Positions 1-8,300 of a DNA stretch of 64,000 nucleotides are shown one piece after another. The notes below the pieces were generated by a model that was given only the letters and a program-made list of their open reading frames with translations, was not told the DNA's origin and searched no databases. The position numbers were made by a program, and so were the translations under genes. The DNA lies in assembly GCF_900107605.1 (NCBI RefSeq), contig NZ_FNQJ01000001.1:186001-250000 (forward strand), given 5' to 3'. This DNA is from Acidovorax soli. GTDB lineage: Bacteria > Pseudomonadota > Gammaproteobacteria > Burkholderiales > Burkholderiaceae_C. Every line of letters starts with the position of its first letter. Position 1 is the first letter of the stretch.

Positions 1-29
1 CGAAGTACTCCTTAACAAGGCTGACTAAC

Positions 30-962
30 GTGACAAAACCCCGCATCCTGCTCACAGGCGGCCGCGGTATGGTGGGCCAGAATATTCTGGAGCATCGGCG
101 CGCGGGCAACTGGGACTTCATCGCGCCCACCAGCACAGAGCTTGACCTGACGGATTTCAGCGCCACTCGCCGCTTCATGGCCGAGGTGCGCCCTGACGCA
201 GTCATTCACTCGGCTGGCAGAGTGGGCGGCATCCAGGCCAACATCGCCCATCCCGTGGATTTTTTGGTGACCAACGTGGACCTGGGCCGGAATGTGATCC
301 TGGCCGCGCGTGAAGCGGGTGTCGGCAAACTGCTCAATCTGGCGAGCTCGTGCATGTACCCGCGCAATGCTCCCAATCCGCTGGGCGAGGCGCTGGTGCT
401 GCAGGGTGAGCTCGAACCCACCAATGAGGGTTATGCGCTGGCCAAGATTTTTGCCACGCGTCTTTGCGAATACATCAACCGCGAAACCCCTAGCGTGCAT
501 TACAAAACACTGATTCCATGCAATCTGTATGGACGGCACGACAAATTCTCTCCAGAGCATTCGCACTTGATCCCCGCCATCATCCACAAGGTGCACCAAG
601 CCAAGACCCAGAATCTGTCAGAGGTTGAAATTTGGGGCGATGGAACGGCGCGCCGCGAATTCATGTATGCGGGCGACCTGGCCGACGCTGTACTGCGTGC
701 CTTGGATGATTTCGACCATCTGCCAGAGTTGATCAACATTGGCTTGGGCCATGACTACAGCATCAACGAGTACTACGCCGCCGCTGCGCAAGTCATTGGC
801 TGGCAAGGGCAGTTTGTACACGACACCACCAAGCCCGTCGGCATGAAACAAAAACTGGTTGACATCGGCAGGCAGCGCGCCTGGGGATGGATGCCCGCCA
901 CCGCCCTGCGCGAGGGCCTTGAAAAAGCATACCGATATTACCTTCAGGACAATAACGCATGA
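30..962 (+). CDS. colC: GDP-L-colitose synthase-like / GDP-L-fucose synthase family reductase
   Basis: This is an extended short-chain dehydrogenase of 310 residues that makes the final NADPH-dependent sugar nucleotide (C5 epimerisation and C4 reduction). The Rossmann motif GGRGMVG is at residues 10-16. The catalytic set is visible as SSCMYP at 106-111, YALAK with Y135 and K139, and H179. True fucose synthases carry a KPDGTPRKLLD signature near the C-terminus, but this protein has KPVGMKQKLVD (about 268-278) and GHDYSINEYY, which I associate with the ColC-like branch. The directly coupled ColD gene supports GDP-colitose as the product. It starts at GTG 30 behind an AAGG, and its stop overlaps the next ATG (ATGA). 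It could still be a fucose synthase, because the two families are close; family membership itself is secure. Confidence 0.8.
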   Translation: MTKPRILLTGGRGMVGQNILEHRRAGNWDFIAPTSTELDLTDFSATRRFMAEVRPDAVIHSAGRVGGIQANIAHPVDFLVTNVDLGRNVILAAREAGVGKLLNLASSCMYPRNAPNPLGEALVLQGELEPTNEGYALAKIFATRLCEYINRETPSVHYKTLIPCNLYGRHDKFSPEHSHLIPAIIHKVHQAKTQNLSEVEIWGDGTARREFMYAGDLADAVLRALDDFDHLPELINIGLGHDYSINEYYAAAAQVIGWQGQFVHDTTKPVGMKQKLVDIGRQRAWGWMPATALREGLEKAYRYYLQDNNA

Positions 963-2125
963 GCTACAAATACCCCCTCGCAACCGCCACCTGGGACCAA
1001 GCTGAATATGACGCGCTCCAGCGCGTCATCACTTCAGGTATGTTCACGATGGGTCCGAACGTGTTTGAATTTGAAAAGCAGTTTGCCAGTTACCTGGGCG
1101 CCAAACACTGCGTGATGGTGAACTCGGGTTCCTCGGCCAATTTGCTGATGGTGGCCGCACTGTTCTATTCCAAAAATCCTGATCTGGCGCTCAAACCCGG
1201 CGACGAAGTCATCGTGCCCGCCGTTTCCTGGAGCACTACCTACTACCCGCTCCATCAGTACGGGCTCAAAATCAAGTTCGTCGACATCGACCTGCAAACG
1301 CTCAACTTCGATCTGGACGCGCTCGAAAAAGCCGTGACCGACAAGACCCGCCTCATCATGGCGGTGAACCTGCTTGGCAACCCGAACGACTTTGACCGCA
1401 TCAAGTCCATCATCGGCAGCCGCAAGATCACGCTGATCGAGGACAACTGCGAGTCGCTCGGTGCCCAGTTCAAAGGCAAGCAGGCCGGCACGTTTGGCGT
1501 GATGGGCAGCTACAGCTCGTTTTTCTCGCATCACATCTCGACGATGGAAGGCGGCCTCATTAGCACCGATGACGAGGAGCTCCATCACATCCTGCTGTCG
1601 CTGCGCGCGCACGGCTGGACCCGCAACCTACCCAAGTTCAACCGTGTCTGCGGCGAGAAAAGCGATGACCCTTTCAAGGAGTCCTTCCGTTTTGTGCTGC
1701 CCGGCTACAACGTCAGACCGCTCGAAATGTCAGGTGCTCTCGGCATCGAGCAGGTTAAGAAGCTGCCTTCGTTGGTGGTTGAACGCCGTAAAAACGCGGC
1801 CATGTTGCAATCAGTCATGCAGGATCATCCGACGGTTTTGATCCAGAAAGAGATCGGCGAAAGCAGCTGGTTTGGCTTCAGCCTGGTGATCCGACCCGGC
1901 GTGGACCTGACGCGCGAGGCCCTGGTTGGCAAGCTCAACACGCTCGGCTTTGAAGTGCGTCCGATTGTGGCTGGTAACTTTGCAAAAAACGAAGTCGTCA
2001 AGTATTTCAATTCAGAAGTCTCGGGCGAGCTTAGCAACGCCGAGCATATTGACAGTAACGGACTGTTTGTCGGCAACCACCACTATTCCATTGCGGACGC
2101 GGTCAAGCAGCTGAAAAGCATTTAA
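959..2125 (+). CDS. colD: GDP-4-keto-6-deoxy-D-mannose 3-dehydratase (ColD)
   Basis: This PLP enzyme of the DegT/DnrJ/EryC1/StrS fold has 388 residues, the family length. It removes the C3 hydroxyl of GDP-4-keto-6-deoxy-D-mannose, the committed step to GDP-L-colitose. The Schiff-base lysine of the aminotransferases is replaced by histidine: the segment reads SSFFSHHISTMEGG, and the second His (about H192) sits where the Lys should be. That is the hallmark of ColD-type dehydratases. The N-terminal TWDQAEYDALQ, the central VPAVSWSTTYYPL and the C-terminal GLFVGNHH match what I recall of Escherichia coli ColD. It is translationally coupled to the upstream reductase by a 4-base overlap. RfbH-type CDP-sugar dehydrases also carry His here, but the overall sequence looks like ColD. 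Confidence 0.9.
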   Translation: MSYKYPLATATWDQAEYDALQRVITSGMFTMGPNVFEFEKQFASYLGAKHCVMVNSGSSANLLMVAALFYSKNPDLALKPGDEVIVPAVSWSTTYYPLHQYGLKIKFVDIDLQTLNFDLDALEKAVTDKTRLIMAVNLLGNPNDFDRIKSIIGSRKITLIEDNCESLGAQFKGKQAGTFGVMGSYSSFFSHHISTMEGGLISTDDEELHHILLSLRAHGWTRNLPKFNRVCGEKSDDPFKESFRFVLPGYNVRPLEMSGALGIEQVKKLPSLVVERRKNAAMLQSVMQDHPTVLIQKEIGESSWFGFSLVIRPGVDLTREALVGKLNTLGFEVRPIVAGNFAKNEVVKYFNSEVSGELSNAEHIDSNGLFVGNHHYSIADAVKQLKSI

Positions 2126-2370
2126 GGCAATGCTGATTAAGTCCGTCCACGCAGCGGAAGGCGCAAACATTTTTAACCGATGAAGCAACAGATCTTGGTC
2201 ATAGCCGCCGATCAAGTCGCAGAATACCAGCAGCATCGCGAGCCCACGCGGCGAGATGAGTTTCTGGCGACGATGAATTCGATCATGCCTGGACTGAGCT
2301 GTGTTTTGTGGTGGAGCCCTACTGGCCCAAGAGGGGAAACGGTCGCTTACGCCTGGGTTTTGATCGTGAA
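2126..2370 (+). mobile_element. Truncated, frameshifted IS5-type transposase (5' end)
   Basis: A reading frame from ATG 2180 gives MKQQ..AADQ..EYQQHREP and TRRDEFLATMN, the N-terminus of a common IS5-family transposase. One base is missing after the IMP codons. In the next frame the homology continues as WTELCFVVEPYWPKRGNGR and then stops near 2370. The stretch starting GGCAATGCTGATTAAGTCC directly after the colD stop codon is probably the left terminal end of the element. Everything downstream of the first ~60 codons is lost, so this copy cannot move by itself. It abuts the fucose-synthase remnant that follows. Confidence 0.7.
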
Positions 2371-2374
2371 ATAA

Positions 2375-2563
2375 GGAACAAATCGCATGCACATCACCAT
2401 TCAGGAGTTGGCCCAAGCCGTGATGAAAACGGTGGGCTTTGGCGGTGAGATTGTTTTCGGCAAATGCCAGCCCAATGGCACGCCATGCAAACTGCTGGAG
2501 TGAGCCGCCTGGCGGTATTGGGCTGGCGTGCCCGTACATCGCTGCAAGATGGGGTTCGAAAAA
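2375..2563 (+). pseudogene. 3' remnant of a GDP-L-fucose synthase gene (fcl)
   Basis: Reading from about 2375 gives GTN..HITIQELAQAVMKTVGF, then EIVFGKCQPNGTPCKLL, which aligns with the C-terminal domain of Fcl (pattern GTG..TIRELA.. and KPDGTPRKLLDVSRL). A single missing base at about 2502 creates a stop. In the next frame the match resumes as VSRLAVLGWRARTSLQDGV and fades after about 2563. The first ~230 codons are gone, and the join to the IS5-type remnant is immediate. The KLLDVSRL-type signature differs from that of the intact reductase at the start of the window, so this is a trace of a different, fucose-specific enzyme. The identification rests on motif recognition without an alignment. 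Confidence 0.65.
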
Positions 2564-2633
2564 CTACGACTCTGCGCCCTTTTGCTAGTAGCCTGCGCAG
2601 CCTGAACTCAATTAAAAAAATTGGCTGTCACGA

Positions 2634-3821
2634 ATGACACTTACCTCTAGCATTTTCGCGTATTGGTCAACTCGAACGAGAAGATCCCGCGCTTCGTCTG
2701 TTGCGTCAGGGCGCCCTCCATGGTGGGTGCCGACGTTGATCCTTGCGTGTTTCGGGGGATTGCTGCAACTTTCGTTGTCCAAACTCAATCCCGATTGGCT
2801 GTCCTACCAACGCATCTACGAATCTGGTGGGGCTTGGCTGAGTGAACAAGGCCGAGATCCGGCTTTTTTGACGCTAAACGCCTTCCTGGCGAGTGTTCTC
2901 GGGGCTAACAGTTACGAAACCTACCGTGTTTTATTAGCTCTTTACTTCATGGTCTTCATGGCTTTGCTGTCTGCAGGACGGATCTTCAAGATAAACCCAG
3001 CAGGTGGTGGATACGTGTCGTTGCTGCTGTCGCTGGTGTATTTAGGCTTCACGCGGTTCACCATCCAGATTCGCGAAGGTATTGCTATCTCGATAGTCAT
3101 TTTTGTGCTGGCTCTTTTCGCGAAACACTCGTGCAGCCAAAAACTGGGCATGCCTTGGGCCGTTCGCAAGGGAAATGTCCGGCGGGCGTTGCAGACTAGT
3201 TGGGCGTGGATCCTTTTAATTTTGGCCGGCATGACACATGCGTCGATGCTGTTTGTGTTGCTGATTGCGTTGGCTGCCTGCTGGGCTACGGCGCGAGGAA
3301 AGGTACGAAGCAGGCGTTTAGGACCGATCCATGTGCGGCCATGGCGCATGCGTTTGCTTTGGGTGTTAGCGTTTTTCCTCGCGGGTGCAGCAGTCATGCA
3401 GCTTTACCTTGGGGCTTCGCTGATGAGTGTCGCGGCGGAGTCCGTCGGAGACCGATTCGTTAATGTAAAAGCCTTGACTGCGGTGCAGCTGGGTTTTTGG
3501 TGCCTCTATGGTGGAGCATGCTGGCTTGTATATCGAGAAGTCCGCGTTGGCGTAGCGCAAAGGCAGGTCACCGGCATGTTTGCCACATTCTTGCGTGTTC
3601 TCAGCGGCCCGGCGGTGATGGCGACCTACGCCTCCATAGTGTTGGCCTTGCTGTTAGCAGTGACTCCGCTGTTCATTGTTAGCTACGTTCGCTTGCTGCA
3701 CATGTTTCTTGCGCTCGCGCTGTTATGTTTGGCAGTCATCGGACGCCGTGGTTTGTCAATGCAGGTTATCGGAGTGTTTCTAATAGCGGATCAGGTTCGC
3801 TCAATTGTCGATTCGATATAG
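2634..3821 (+). CDS. wzy: EpsG/Wzy-like polysaccharide polymerase
   Basis: This is a hydrophobic protein of 395 residues with about nine to eleven membrane spans, for example near 32-50, 93-112, 126-145, 150-165, 190-213, 240-258 and 320-390. The short motif NPDWLSYQRIYE near residue 52 and IQIREGIAISIV near 145 resemble EpsG-family polymerases, which join repeat units in the periplasm. Its place among glycosyltransferases and a flippase fits a Wzy function. The chosen ATG has a poor ribosome site and an Arg/Ser-rich leader; a start closer to the first membrane span is possible. Base composition is visibly lower in GC than in the housekeeping genes further right, as is usual for O-antigen genes. 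Confidence 0.6.
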   Translation: MTLTSSIFAYWSTRTRRSRASSVASGRPPWWVPTLILACFGGLLQLSLSKLNPDWLSYQRIYESGGAWLSEQGRDPAFLTLNAFLASVLGANSYETYRVLLALYFMVFMALLSAGRIFKINPAGGGYVSLLLSLVYLGFTRFTIQIREGIAISIVIFVLALFAKHSCSQKLGMPWAVRKGNVRRALQTSWAWILLILAGMTHASMLFVLLIALAACWATARGKVRSRRLGPIHVRPWRMRLLWVLAFFLAGAAVMQLYLGASLMSVAAESVGDRFVNVKALTAVQLGFWCLYGGACWLVYREVRVGVAQRQVTGMFATFLRVLSGPAVMATYASIVLALLLAVTPLFIVSYVRLLHMFLALALLCLAVIGRRGLSMQVIGVFLIADQVRSIVDSI

Positions 3822-3861
3822 ATTAACTATGGCGTGAATTTTTTGGCTCCACCATAAACCC

Positions 3862-3996
3862 ATGAATCGAATTACCTATTTGTACACTGCGCGGAGCTGG
3901 GCGATTTTGCTTGTTGTACTCGGCTACGCCATTCAGTACACGGTGCCGAATTTCGACGAGCACCTTACCTTAATAAGCGCCTTGGCTTTGACCTGA
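3862..3996 (+). pseudogene. N-terminal fragment of an acyltransferase-3 family protein
   Basis: The frame encodes MNRITYLYTARSWAILLVVL followed by GYAIQY and stops after 44 residues. Sugar O-acyltransferases of family 3 start in the same way, with a short R/D-rich head and a first membrane span ending in VVLGHxI. The catalytic-type histidine of that motif is Tyr here. Nothing recognisable follows before the next gene at 4034, so the gene is a stub. O-antigen acetylation by this enzyme is presumably lost. Confidence 0.45.
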
Positions 3997-4033
3997 TTGA
4001 TGTCTATTCATCCTTTATTTTGCAAGCTGTTCT

Positions 4034-4972
4034 ATGAACGCTGACATCAAGGCGCCGATCTTTGGCCTCGATCACCCGACGCCCCGCATAGGCGCGCCGT
4101 GGCTTAGCGTGCTGATACCTGCTTATGAGTTCCCGCTGGGCGTGCTGCGCATTCTGGATCGGCTGCAGGCTGGTGGCTGCGAAGGCGTGGAATGCCTGAT
4201 TGGGGACGACTCGCGCACGGACGCCGTAGAGCAGGCCGTGCGGTTACACGCTTTATTTGCCAGCGGGGCGGTGCATTACCGGCGCAATCGCCCGCCGTTA
4301 GGCGCGGTAGCTAACTGGAATGATCTGCTCGTTCGGGCGCAGGGGGACTATGTGCTCCTGATGCATCACGACGAATGCCCTGAGCATGACGATTTTTTTG
4401 AGAGCCTGTTGCGGGCTTTGCAGCGTCACGAACATCCCGACGTGCTGTTACTGGAATGCATGTTGCCCACACTGGCAGGGCGTCGGTTGCGGCATCATGT
4501 TCCGCCGCTGCTGCGTCGGGTTCTGATGGCCTGGAGTCCCGATCATCTGCTTCGCCACAATACCTTGGGTGCACCCAGTGTCGTGGTTGTGCGCCGATCG
4601 CATTGCCAGGCGTTCAATCCTTCGCTGAAATGGCTGGTGGACGTGGAGTGGATGGTCCGGCTGTTGCGCGCATCGGGGACCCGAGTCGCATTTGCTGTTG
4701 GCTTGGCAGTGGTGTCGTTGCCGAATGCAGAAACCTCCATAACCGCAAGCCTCGAGGGTCAGATTCCTGCACTGCGGGAGATGGAAGCTCGTCAGATCCG
4801 TGCACAGTGGGGCCCGGCTCCCGTGTTTGCGCTGCTGGTGCCCGCTACCCGTGCCCAGCGCCTTCTGAAAAGCGTCGAGAACTTGGTATGGCTGGCACTG
4901 CGTGCATTGACCCGGTCCGCTGGCTGGGTTTGGGGGCGACCGCTGCCTCTATGGCTGCGAGGAGGTCGCTAA
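4034..4972 (+). CDS. Glycosyltransferase family 2
   Basis: This protein of 312 residues has the GT-A layout of family 2. It opens the domain with LSVLIPAYEFPLG (about 25-37) and carries the nucleotide-binding GDDS at about 58-61. It then has NRPPLGAVANWNDLL and the metal-binding region DYVLLMHHDECPEHDDF near 110-125. It would add one sugar to the lipid-linked repeat unit at the cytoplasmic face. The C-terminal ~80 residues are basic and amphipathic, suggesting membrane contact. It is followed without a gap by the flippase gene (TAA then ATG), so the two are in one operon. Donor and acceptor sugars cannot be read from the sequence. Confidence 0.85.
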   Translation: MNADIKAPIFGLDHPTPRIGAPWLSVLIPAYEFPLGVLRILDRLQAGGCEGVECLIGDDSRTDAVEQAVRLHALFASGAVHYRRNRPPLGAVANWNDLLVRAQGDYVLLMHHDECPEHDDFFESLLRALQRHEHPDVLLLECMLPTLAGRRLRHHVPPLLRRVLMAWSPDHLLRHNTLGAPSVVVVRRSHCQAFNPSLKWLVDVEWMVRLLRASGTRVAFAVGLAVVSLPNAETSITASLEGQIPALREMEARQIRAQWGPAPVFALLVPATRAQRLLKSVENLVWLALRALTRSAGWVWGRPLPLWLRGGR

Positions 4973-6154
4973 ATGCCGCGGCTGTTGCAACAGGCTACGC
5001 TCCATCTCGGTGCCCGTTTGGGCTCCGTCGGCCTGTCGTTCCTGCTGTTCGCATGGATTGGGCGCGTGTTACCCGCACCAGACGCCGCACGAGCGTATTT
5101 CTTCAGTTTTGCGCTGGGCTTTGGCCTCGCGACGGCTCGTATGTGCCTGCAATTGGGGGCTGGGGTGGACGGGCTGGCACGAGGTGCTCAGCGCAACCGT
5201 GAGGCCCAACGTGGTCTGCAGATTCAGCGTCGTATGCTGCCACTGTTGGCTATTGGTATCGGTGCCGTGACTTGGATTCACACCGGGCAAGTGTTGCTGG
5301 TGCTGGCTGCGATGGTGGTGACGGTTCTGGCGGCCCCTGACCTTGATCTGTTGAGAAGTATCGTGGGCCGGGCGTCGTTGTTTTCGCTGACTTTTGCGCT
5401 GGGCAGCCTGTTGGCGCTTGCAATGCTTCAATGGGTTTTGCCGCACACGCTGACGGGCGTGGTGCTGGCATTACTGATTCAGTGGCTGCCGGTTTGCGTG
5501 GTCAACATATTCGCTGTGAAGCGCGTTTTCTGGAGGTCGCGTGGTTCCGCGCCAAGTCTCGGTATGGTCGTCGGGATTTTGGCACTTGCCGGTTTCGACG
5601 GTTTGGTGCTCAACGCGCCATTTCTGGGCTGGTTGCAACTGTCTGCAAACACCTCACTGGACTTGGCTCTGGTAATGCGTGTCTTTGTGGCCTCTTTGCC
5701 ATTACTGCCGCTGTTGTTGCACTGGACAAATTCCCCGGCATTCAGTCAGTTATGCATGCGCTGGCACCTGCAGCCCAAAACTGGATTTGTTTTAGGCCTG
5801 CTGGCCAGTGGTTTGGCGGCCGGTGGTGTATTTCTCGGGGTCTATATCGGAATTGCACGCCAACCTGTTAGGGGCGATGTGGTTCTTCTTTTTGCACTGC
5901 TACTGGTGGCTTACAGTCTTTATGCATCGCAGATGCGATTCGCCAGCATCCGGCTGGGGGCTCTGCAACGTCTTCGCATCCTGATTCCGGTCGCGCTGGT
6001 TTATCTGGGGGCTTTGGGTGCCCTGGTCACTTGGGGTTCGCAGCGGGCCTTGGGTCTCGTGGTGCTTCAGGCGCTGACATTGGCTGGAACCGGCTGGTTG
6101 CTGGCGAGCGCAGCGGAATTCAACGGCAGAGCGATCTGCGAGACATCTTCATGA
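4973..6154 (+). CDS. wzx: Wzx-like O-antigen flippase
   Basis: This protein of 393 residues is almost wholly hydrophobic, with about ten to twelve membrane segments and short polar loops rich in Arg. The family is inferred from size, topology and position between glycosyltransferases in a Wzy-type cluster; I see no strong sequence signature. It would move the undecaprenyl-linked repeat unit across the inner membrane. The ribosome site GAGGAGGT lies inside the end of the previous gene. The stop overlaps the ATG of the GT11 gene (ATGA). A second polymerase or another carrier is possible but less likely. Confidence 0.55.
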   Translation: MPRLLQQATLHLGARLGSVGLSFLLFAWIGRVLPAPDAARAYFFSFALGFGLATARMCLQLGAGVDGLARGAQRNREAQRGLQIQRRMLPLLAIGIGAVTWIHTGQVLLVLAAMVVTVLAAPDLDLLRSIVGRASLFSLTFALGSLLALAMLQWVLPHTLTGVVLALLIQWLPVCVVNIFAVKRVFWRSRGSAPSLGMVVGILALAGFDGLVLNAPFLGWLQLSANTSLDLALVMRVFVASLPLLPLLLHWTNSPAFSQLCMRWHLQPKTGFVLGLLASGLAAGGVFLGVYIGIARQPVRGDVVLLFALLLVAYSLYASQMRFASIRLGALQRLRILIPVALVYLGALGALVTWGSQRALGLVVLQALTLAGTGWLLASAAEFNGRAICETSS

Positions 6155-7029
6155 TCATCACAAACATCATCGGCGGTCTGGGCAACCAAATGTTTCAGTA
6201 CGCTTCCGGACGCAGTCTGAGCCTGCGCACCGGTCGGTCATTGCGGCTGGCTACAGACCAGTTTGAGGCCTACACGCTACACAATGGCTTCGAGCTGCAA
6301 CGGGTGTTCCACATCGAGGCACCGTTGGCTACCGAGGCTGAGGTGCGACAGTTGCTCGGGTGGCAGGCGTCACCTGCTTTGCGTCGGTTGTTCGGTCGAC
6401 CGGCCATGCGCTGGCTTACGGGCAATCGCTGGGGTAACGAGCCGCATTTCCAGTTTTGGCCCGGATTAGCTGCGTTGCAGGGTCCGCGGTACCTGCACGG
6501 CTACTGGCATACCGAGCGCTACTTTCAGGAATACGCTGACCAGATACGAGCAGACTTTGCATTTCGTATGGAGTGGGATGCGCAGGACGAGGCCGTTCGG
6601 CAGCGTATGCGTGCGCAGCCCAGTGCCAGCCTTCACGTGCGTCGTGGTGACTACACGCATGCAAAGAATCAAGGCGTTTACGCATTGTGCGGTCTTGACT
6701 ACTACCGTGAGGCGATACGCCTGCTGCGCGAGCGCGTACCGGGCGTGCGGTTGTTCGCCTTCTCGGACGACCCCGACTGGGTGGACGCGCATCTGGGTAC
6801 CGAGTTCGGCCCCATTGAGACCGTGCGCCACAACTCGGGCAACCGTAGCGTACACGATATGCGGCTGATGTCTCAGGCCGATCATCACATTATTGCCAAC
6901 AGCAGCTTCAGCTGGTGGGGTGCCTGGTTGAACCCCGCGCCGGACAAGATCGTGGTGGCGCCACGCCACTGGTTTCTGAATGGCACTGACGATCGAGATC
7001 TGATTCCCACTTCATGGATACGAGTATGA
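6151..7029 (+). CDS. Glycosyltransferase family 11 (alpha-1,2-fucosyl/colitosyltransferase)
   Basis: The 292-residue protein starts MIITNIIGGLGNQMFQYASG, the family GT11 N-terminal motif, and contains the donor-site motif HVRRGDY at 162-168 and the C-terminal block HHIIANSSFSWWGAWLNP at 245-262. GT11 enzymes transfer L-fucose in alpha-1,2 linkage. The family also includes WbgN of Escherichia coli O55, reported as a colitosyltransferase. Because colD is intact here while the fucose-type synthase is a remnant, L-colitose is the more likely donor sugar in this cell; that is inference. A longer reading frame extends upstream into the flippase gene, but the ATG at 6151 is the one aligned with the family start and is coupled to the flippase stop. 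Confidence 0.88.
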   Translation: MIITNIIGGLGNQMFQYASGRSLSLRTGRSLRLATDQFEAYTLHNGFELQRVFHIEAPLATEAEVRQLLGWQASPALRRLFGRPAMRWLTGNRWGNEPHFQFWPGLAALQGPRYLHGYWHTERYFQEYADQIRADFAFRMEWDAQDEAVRQRMRAQPSASLHVRRGDYTHAKNQGVYALCGLDYYREAIRLLRERVPGVRLFAFSDDPDWVDAHLGTEFGPIETVRHNSGNRSVHDMRLMSQADHHIIANSSFSWWGAWLNPAPDKIVVAPRHWFLNGTDDRDLIPTSWIRV

Positions 7030-7129
7030 ATTTACGAAGAAATACTCTTCACAACGCCCGTGCGGGTCAGGGGCAACTGATAAAAAGAAGCAGGATGGAC
7101 GAAATTACAGATACTGATTGCTTAAATCC

Positions 7130-7960
7130 ATGAAAACGAAGATCGCCACCCTTATGGCCGTTTACCGCGGCGACAACCCCGTGGCACTGGTTGCCGCGCT
7201 TGAATCGGTACAGGGCCAGCAGTTTGTTGACAACGTTGAGTCGCGGCTTTACGTTGCTATCGATGGACCAGTGCCTGCTGCCATCAACACTGTACTGGCA
7301 GAGCACGAAAAAAACATCTACCGCGTCGTCCGGCTGGAACGCAATGGTGGCCTAGCAGCTGCTCTGAATGTGCTGATTAAAGAATTGAGTGACGAAGAGT
7401 TTGTATTTCGAATGGATGCGGACGATCGTTCGTACCTCGGGCGCTACCAAGCTCAGTTGACCTATTTCAGGCAGCACCCTGACATTGATATCTTGGGCAC
7501 TGACATTATTGAGTTAAACACGGAGAGTGGTGTCCGGCGCCACGTTAGCTTCTGTCGTGGGCCCGATGACGCGTTGGCCCGGTTGTGTCGGGGTGTACCG
7601 GTGGCTCATCCTACGGTATGTTTTCGTCGTCATGTCCTTGACCGCGTTGGTGGCTATCCACAGGCAGGTTCTAACGAAGACATCGCGCTTTGGTTTCGCT
7701 GCGCGAAGGAAGGGTTCAGGTTCGCCAACGTACATCAGCCGCTGCTCGAGTTCACAGTGGGACCCAATTTTTGGAGCCGACGTAGTGTCGATAAAGCTTA
7801 TGGTGAGTTGCGCATTTACACCAAAGGTATTTGGGTTTTGCATGGTATGACGTTTAAATACGTATACCCGCTTCTTAGATTCATGCTCAGATTGGCACCG
7901 CACTGGCTATCCCGCCTTATTTACAATTCATCTTTAAGGCGTTCAACACGAGTGGGCTGA
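7130..7960 (+). CDS. Glycosyltransferase family 2
   Basis: The 276-residue protein begins MKTKIATLMAVYRGDNP and has LYVAIDGP, then the region RLERNGGLAAALN (68-80) and the metal-binding RMDADD at 94-99. The later GVPVAHPTVCFRR and SNEDIALWFRCAKEG are typical of GT2 galactosyl- or glucosyltransferases in O-antigen loci. ATG 7130 is chosen over a TTG twelve bases upstream because the protein then begins at the usual family position. A 100-base gap separates it from the GT11 gene, and it is the last intact gene of the cluster. IS remnants begin directly after its stop. The sugar added is unknown. Confidence 0.85.
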   Translation: MKTKIATLMAVYRGDNPVALVAALESVQGQQFVDNVESRLYVAIDGPVPAAINTVLAEHEKNIYRVVRLERNGGLAAALNVLIKELSDEEFVFRMDADDRSYLGRYQAQLTYFRQHPDIDILGTDIIELNTESGVRRHVSFCRGPDDALARLCRGVPVAHPTVCFRRHVLDRVGGYPQAGSNEDIALWFRCAKEGFRFANVHQPLLEFTVGPNFWSRRSVDKAYGELRIYTKGIWVLHGMTFKYVYPLLRFMLRLAPHWLSRLIYNSSLRRSTRVG

Positions 7961-7971
7961 CTTATCTTATT

Positions 7972-8006
7972 GTGCCGCGTGCCGCGTGCCGCGTGCCGCG
8001 TGCCGC
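7972..8006. repeat. Tandem heptamer (GTGCCGC)x5
   Basis: Five perfect head-to-tail copies of GTGCCGC run into GGATCC, just where recognisable homology to the adjacent transposase remnant ends. It may be a slippage product at a deletion junction. Confidence 0.9.
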
Positions 8007-8009
8007 GGA

Positions 8010-8300
8010 TCCGCCTGCACCATGCCCAAGCTCTGACGCAACGGTTGCCCAAACAGGCACTTGATGCTCAGGCAACACTGGATAGCCGCATCCGAGAACG
8101 TCTTGTTGCGACCTCGCTTGCCGTTTGGCGCCGCCAGTCATTGCATGTCTTTGTCCAGCCAGATCGACAGCGATCCTCGTGGCTTCAACGCCGCGTTGTA
8201 CTGCGCCCATTTCTTCGTGTGGTACTTCGTCCGCATCTTCTTTCTTGCGTCATCCGCTCAGTCTACCCGTTTGACGCATGGGACTTGTGCAACAAAGCCC
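8010..8300 (-). mobile_element. 5' remnant of an IS903-group (IS5 family) element
   Basis: The end of the element is visible as GGGCTTTGTTGCACAAGTCC read down from 8300; it resembles the IS903-type terminal repeat. The transposase frame starts at ATG 8236 and gives MRTKYHTKKWAQYNAALKP, RGSLSIWLDKDMQ, a stop where TRP is expected, then KRGRNKTFSDAAIQ and FGQPLRQSLGMVQ. Homology ends near 8016 at a tandem heptamer. It is thus an inactive N-terminal third. It is inserted into another IS5-family transposase remnant on the same strand. Confidence 0.75.

Noticed and set aside
1-28. Possible tail of a gene (frame ending E-V-L-L-N-K-A-D-stop) before the first reductase
   Set aside because: GDP-mannose 4,6-dehydratase would be expected here, but eight codons are too few to support a call.
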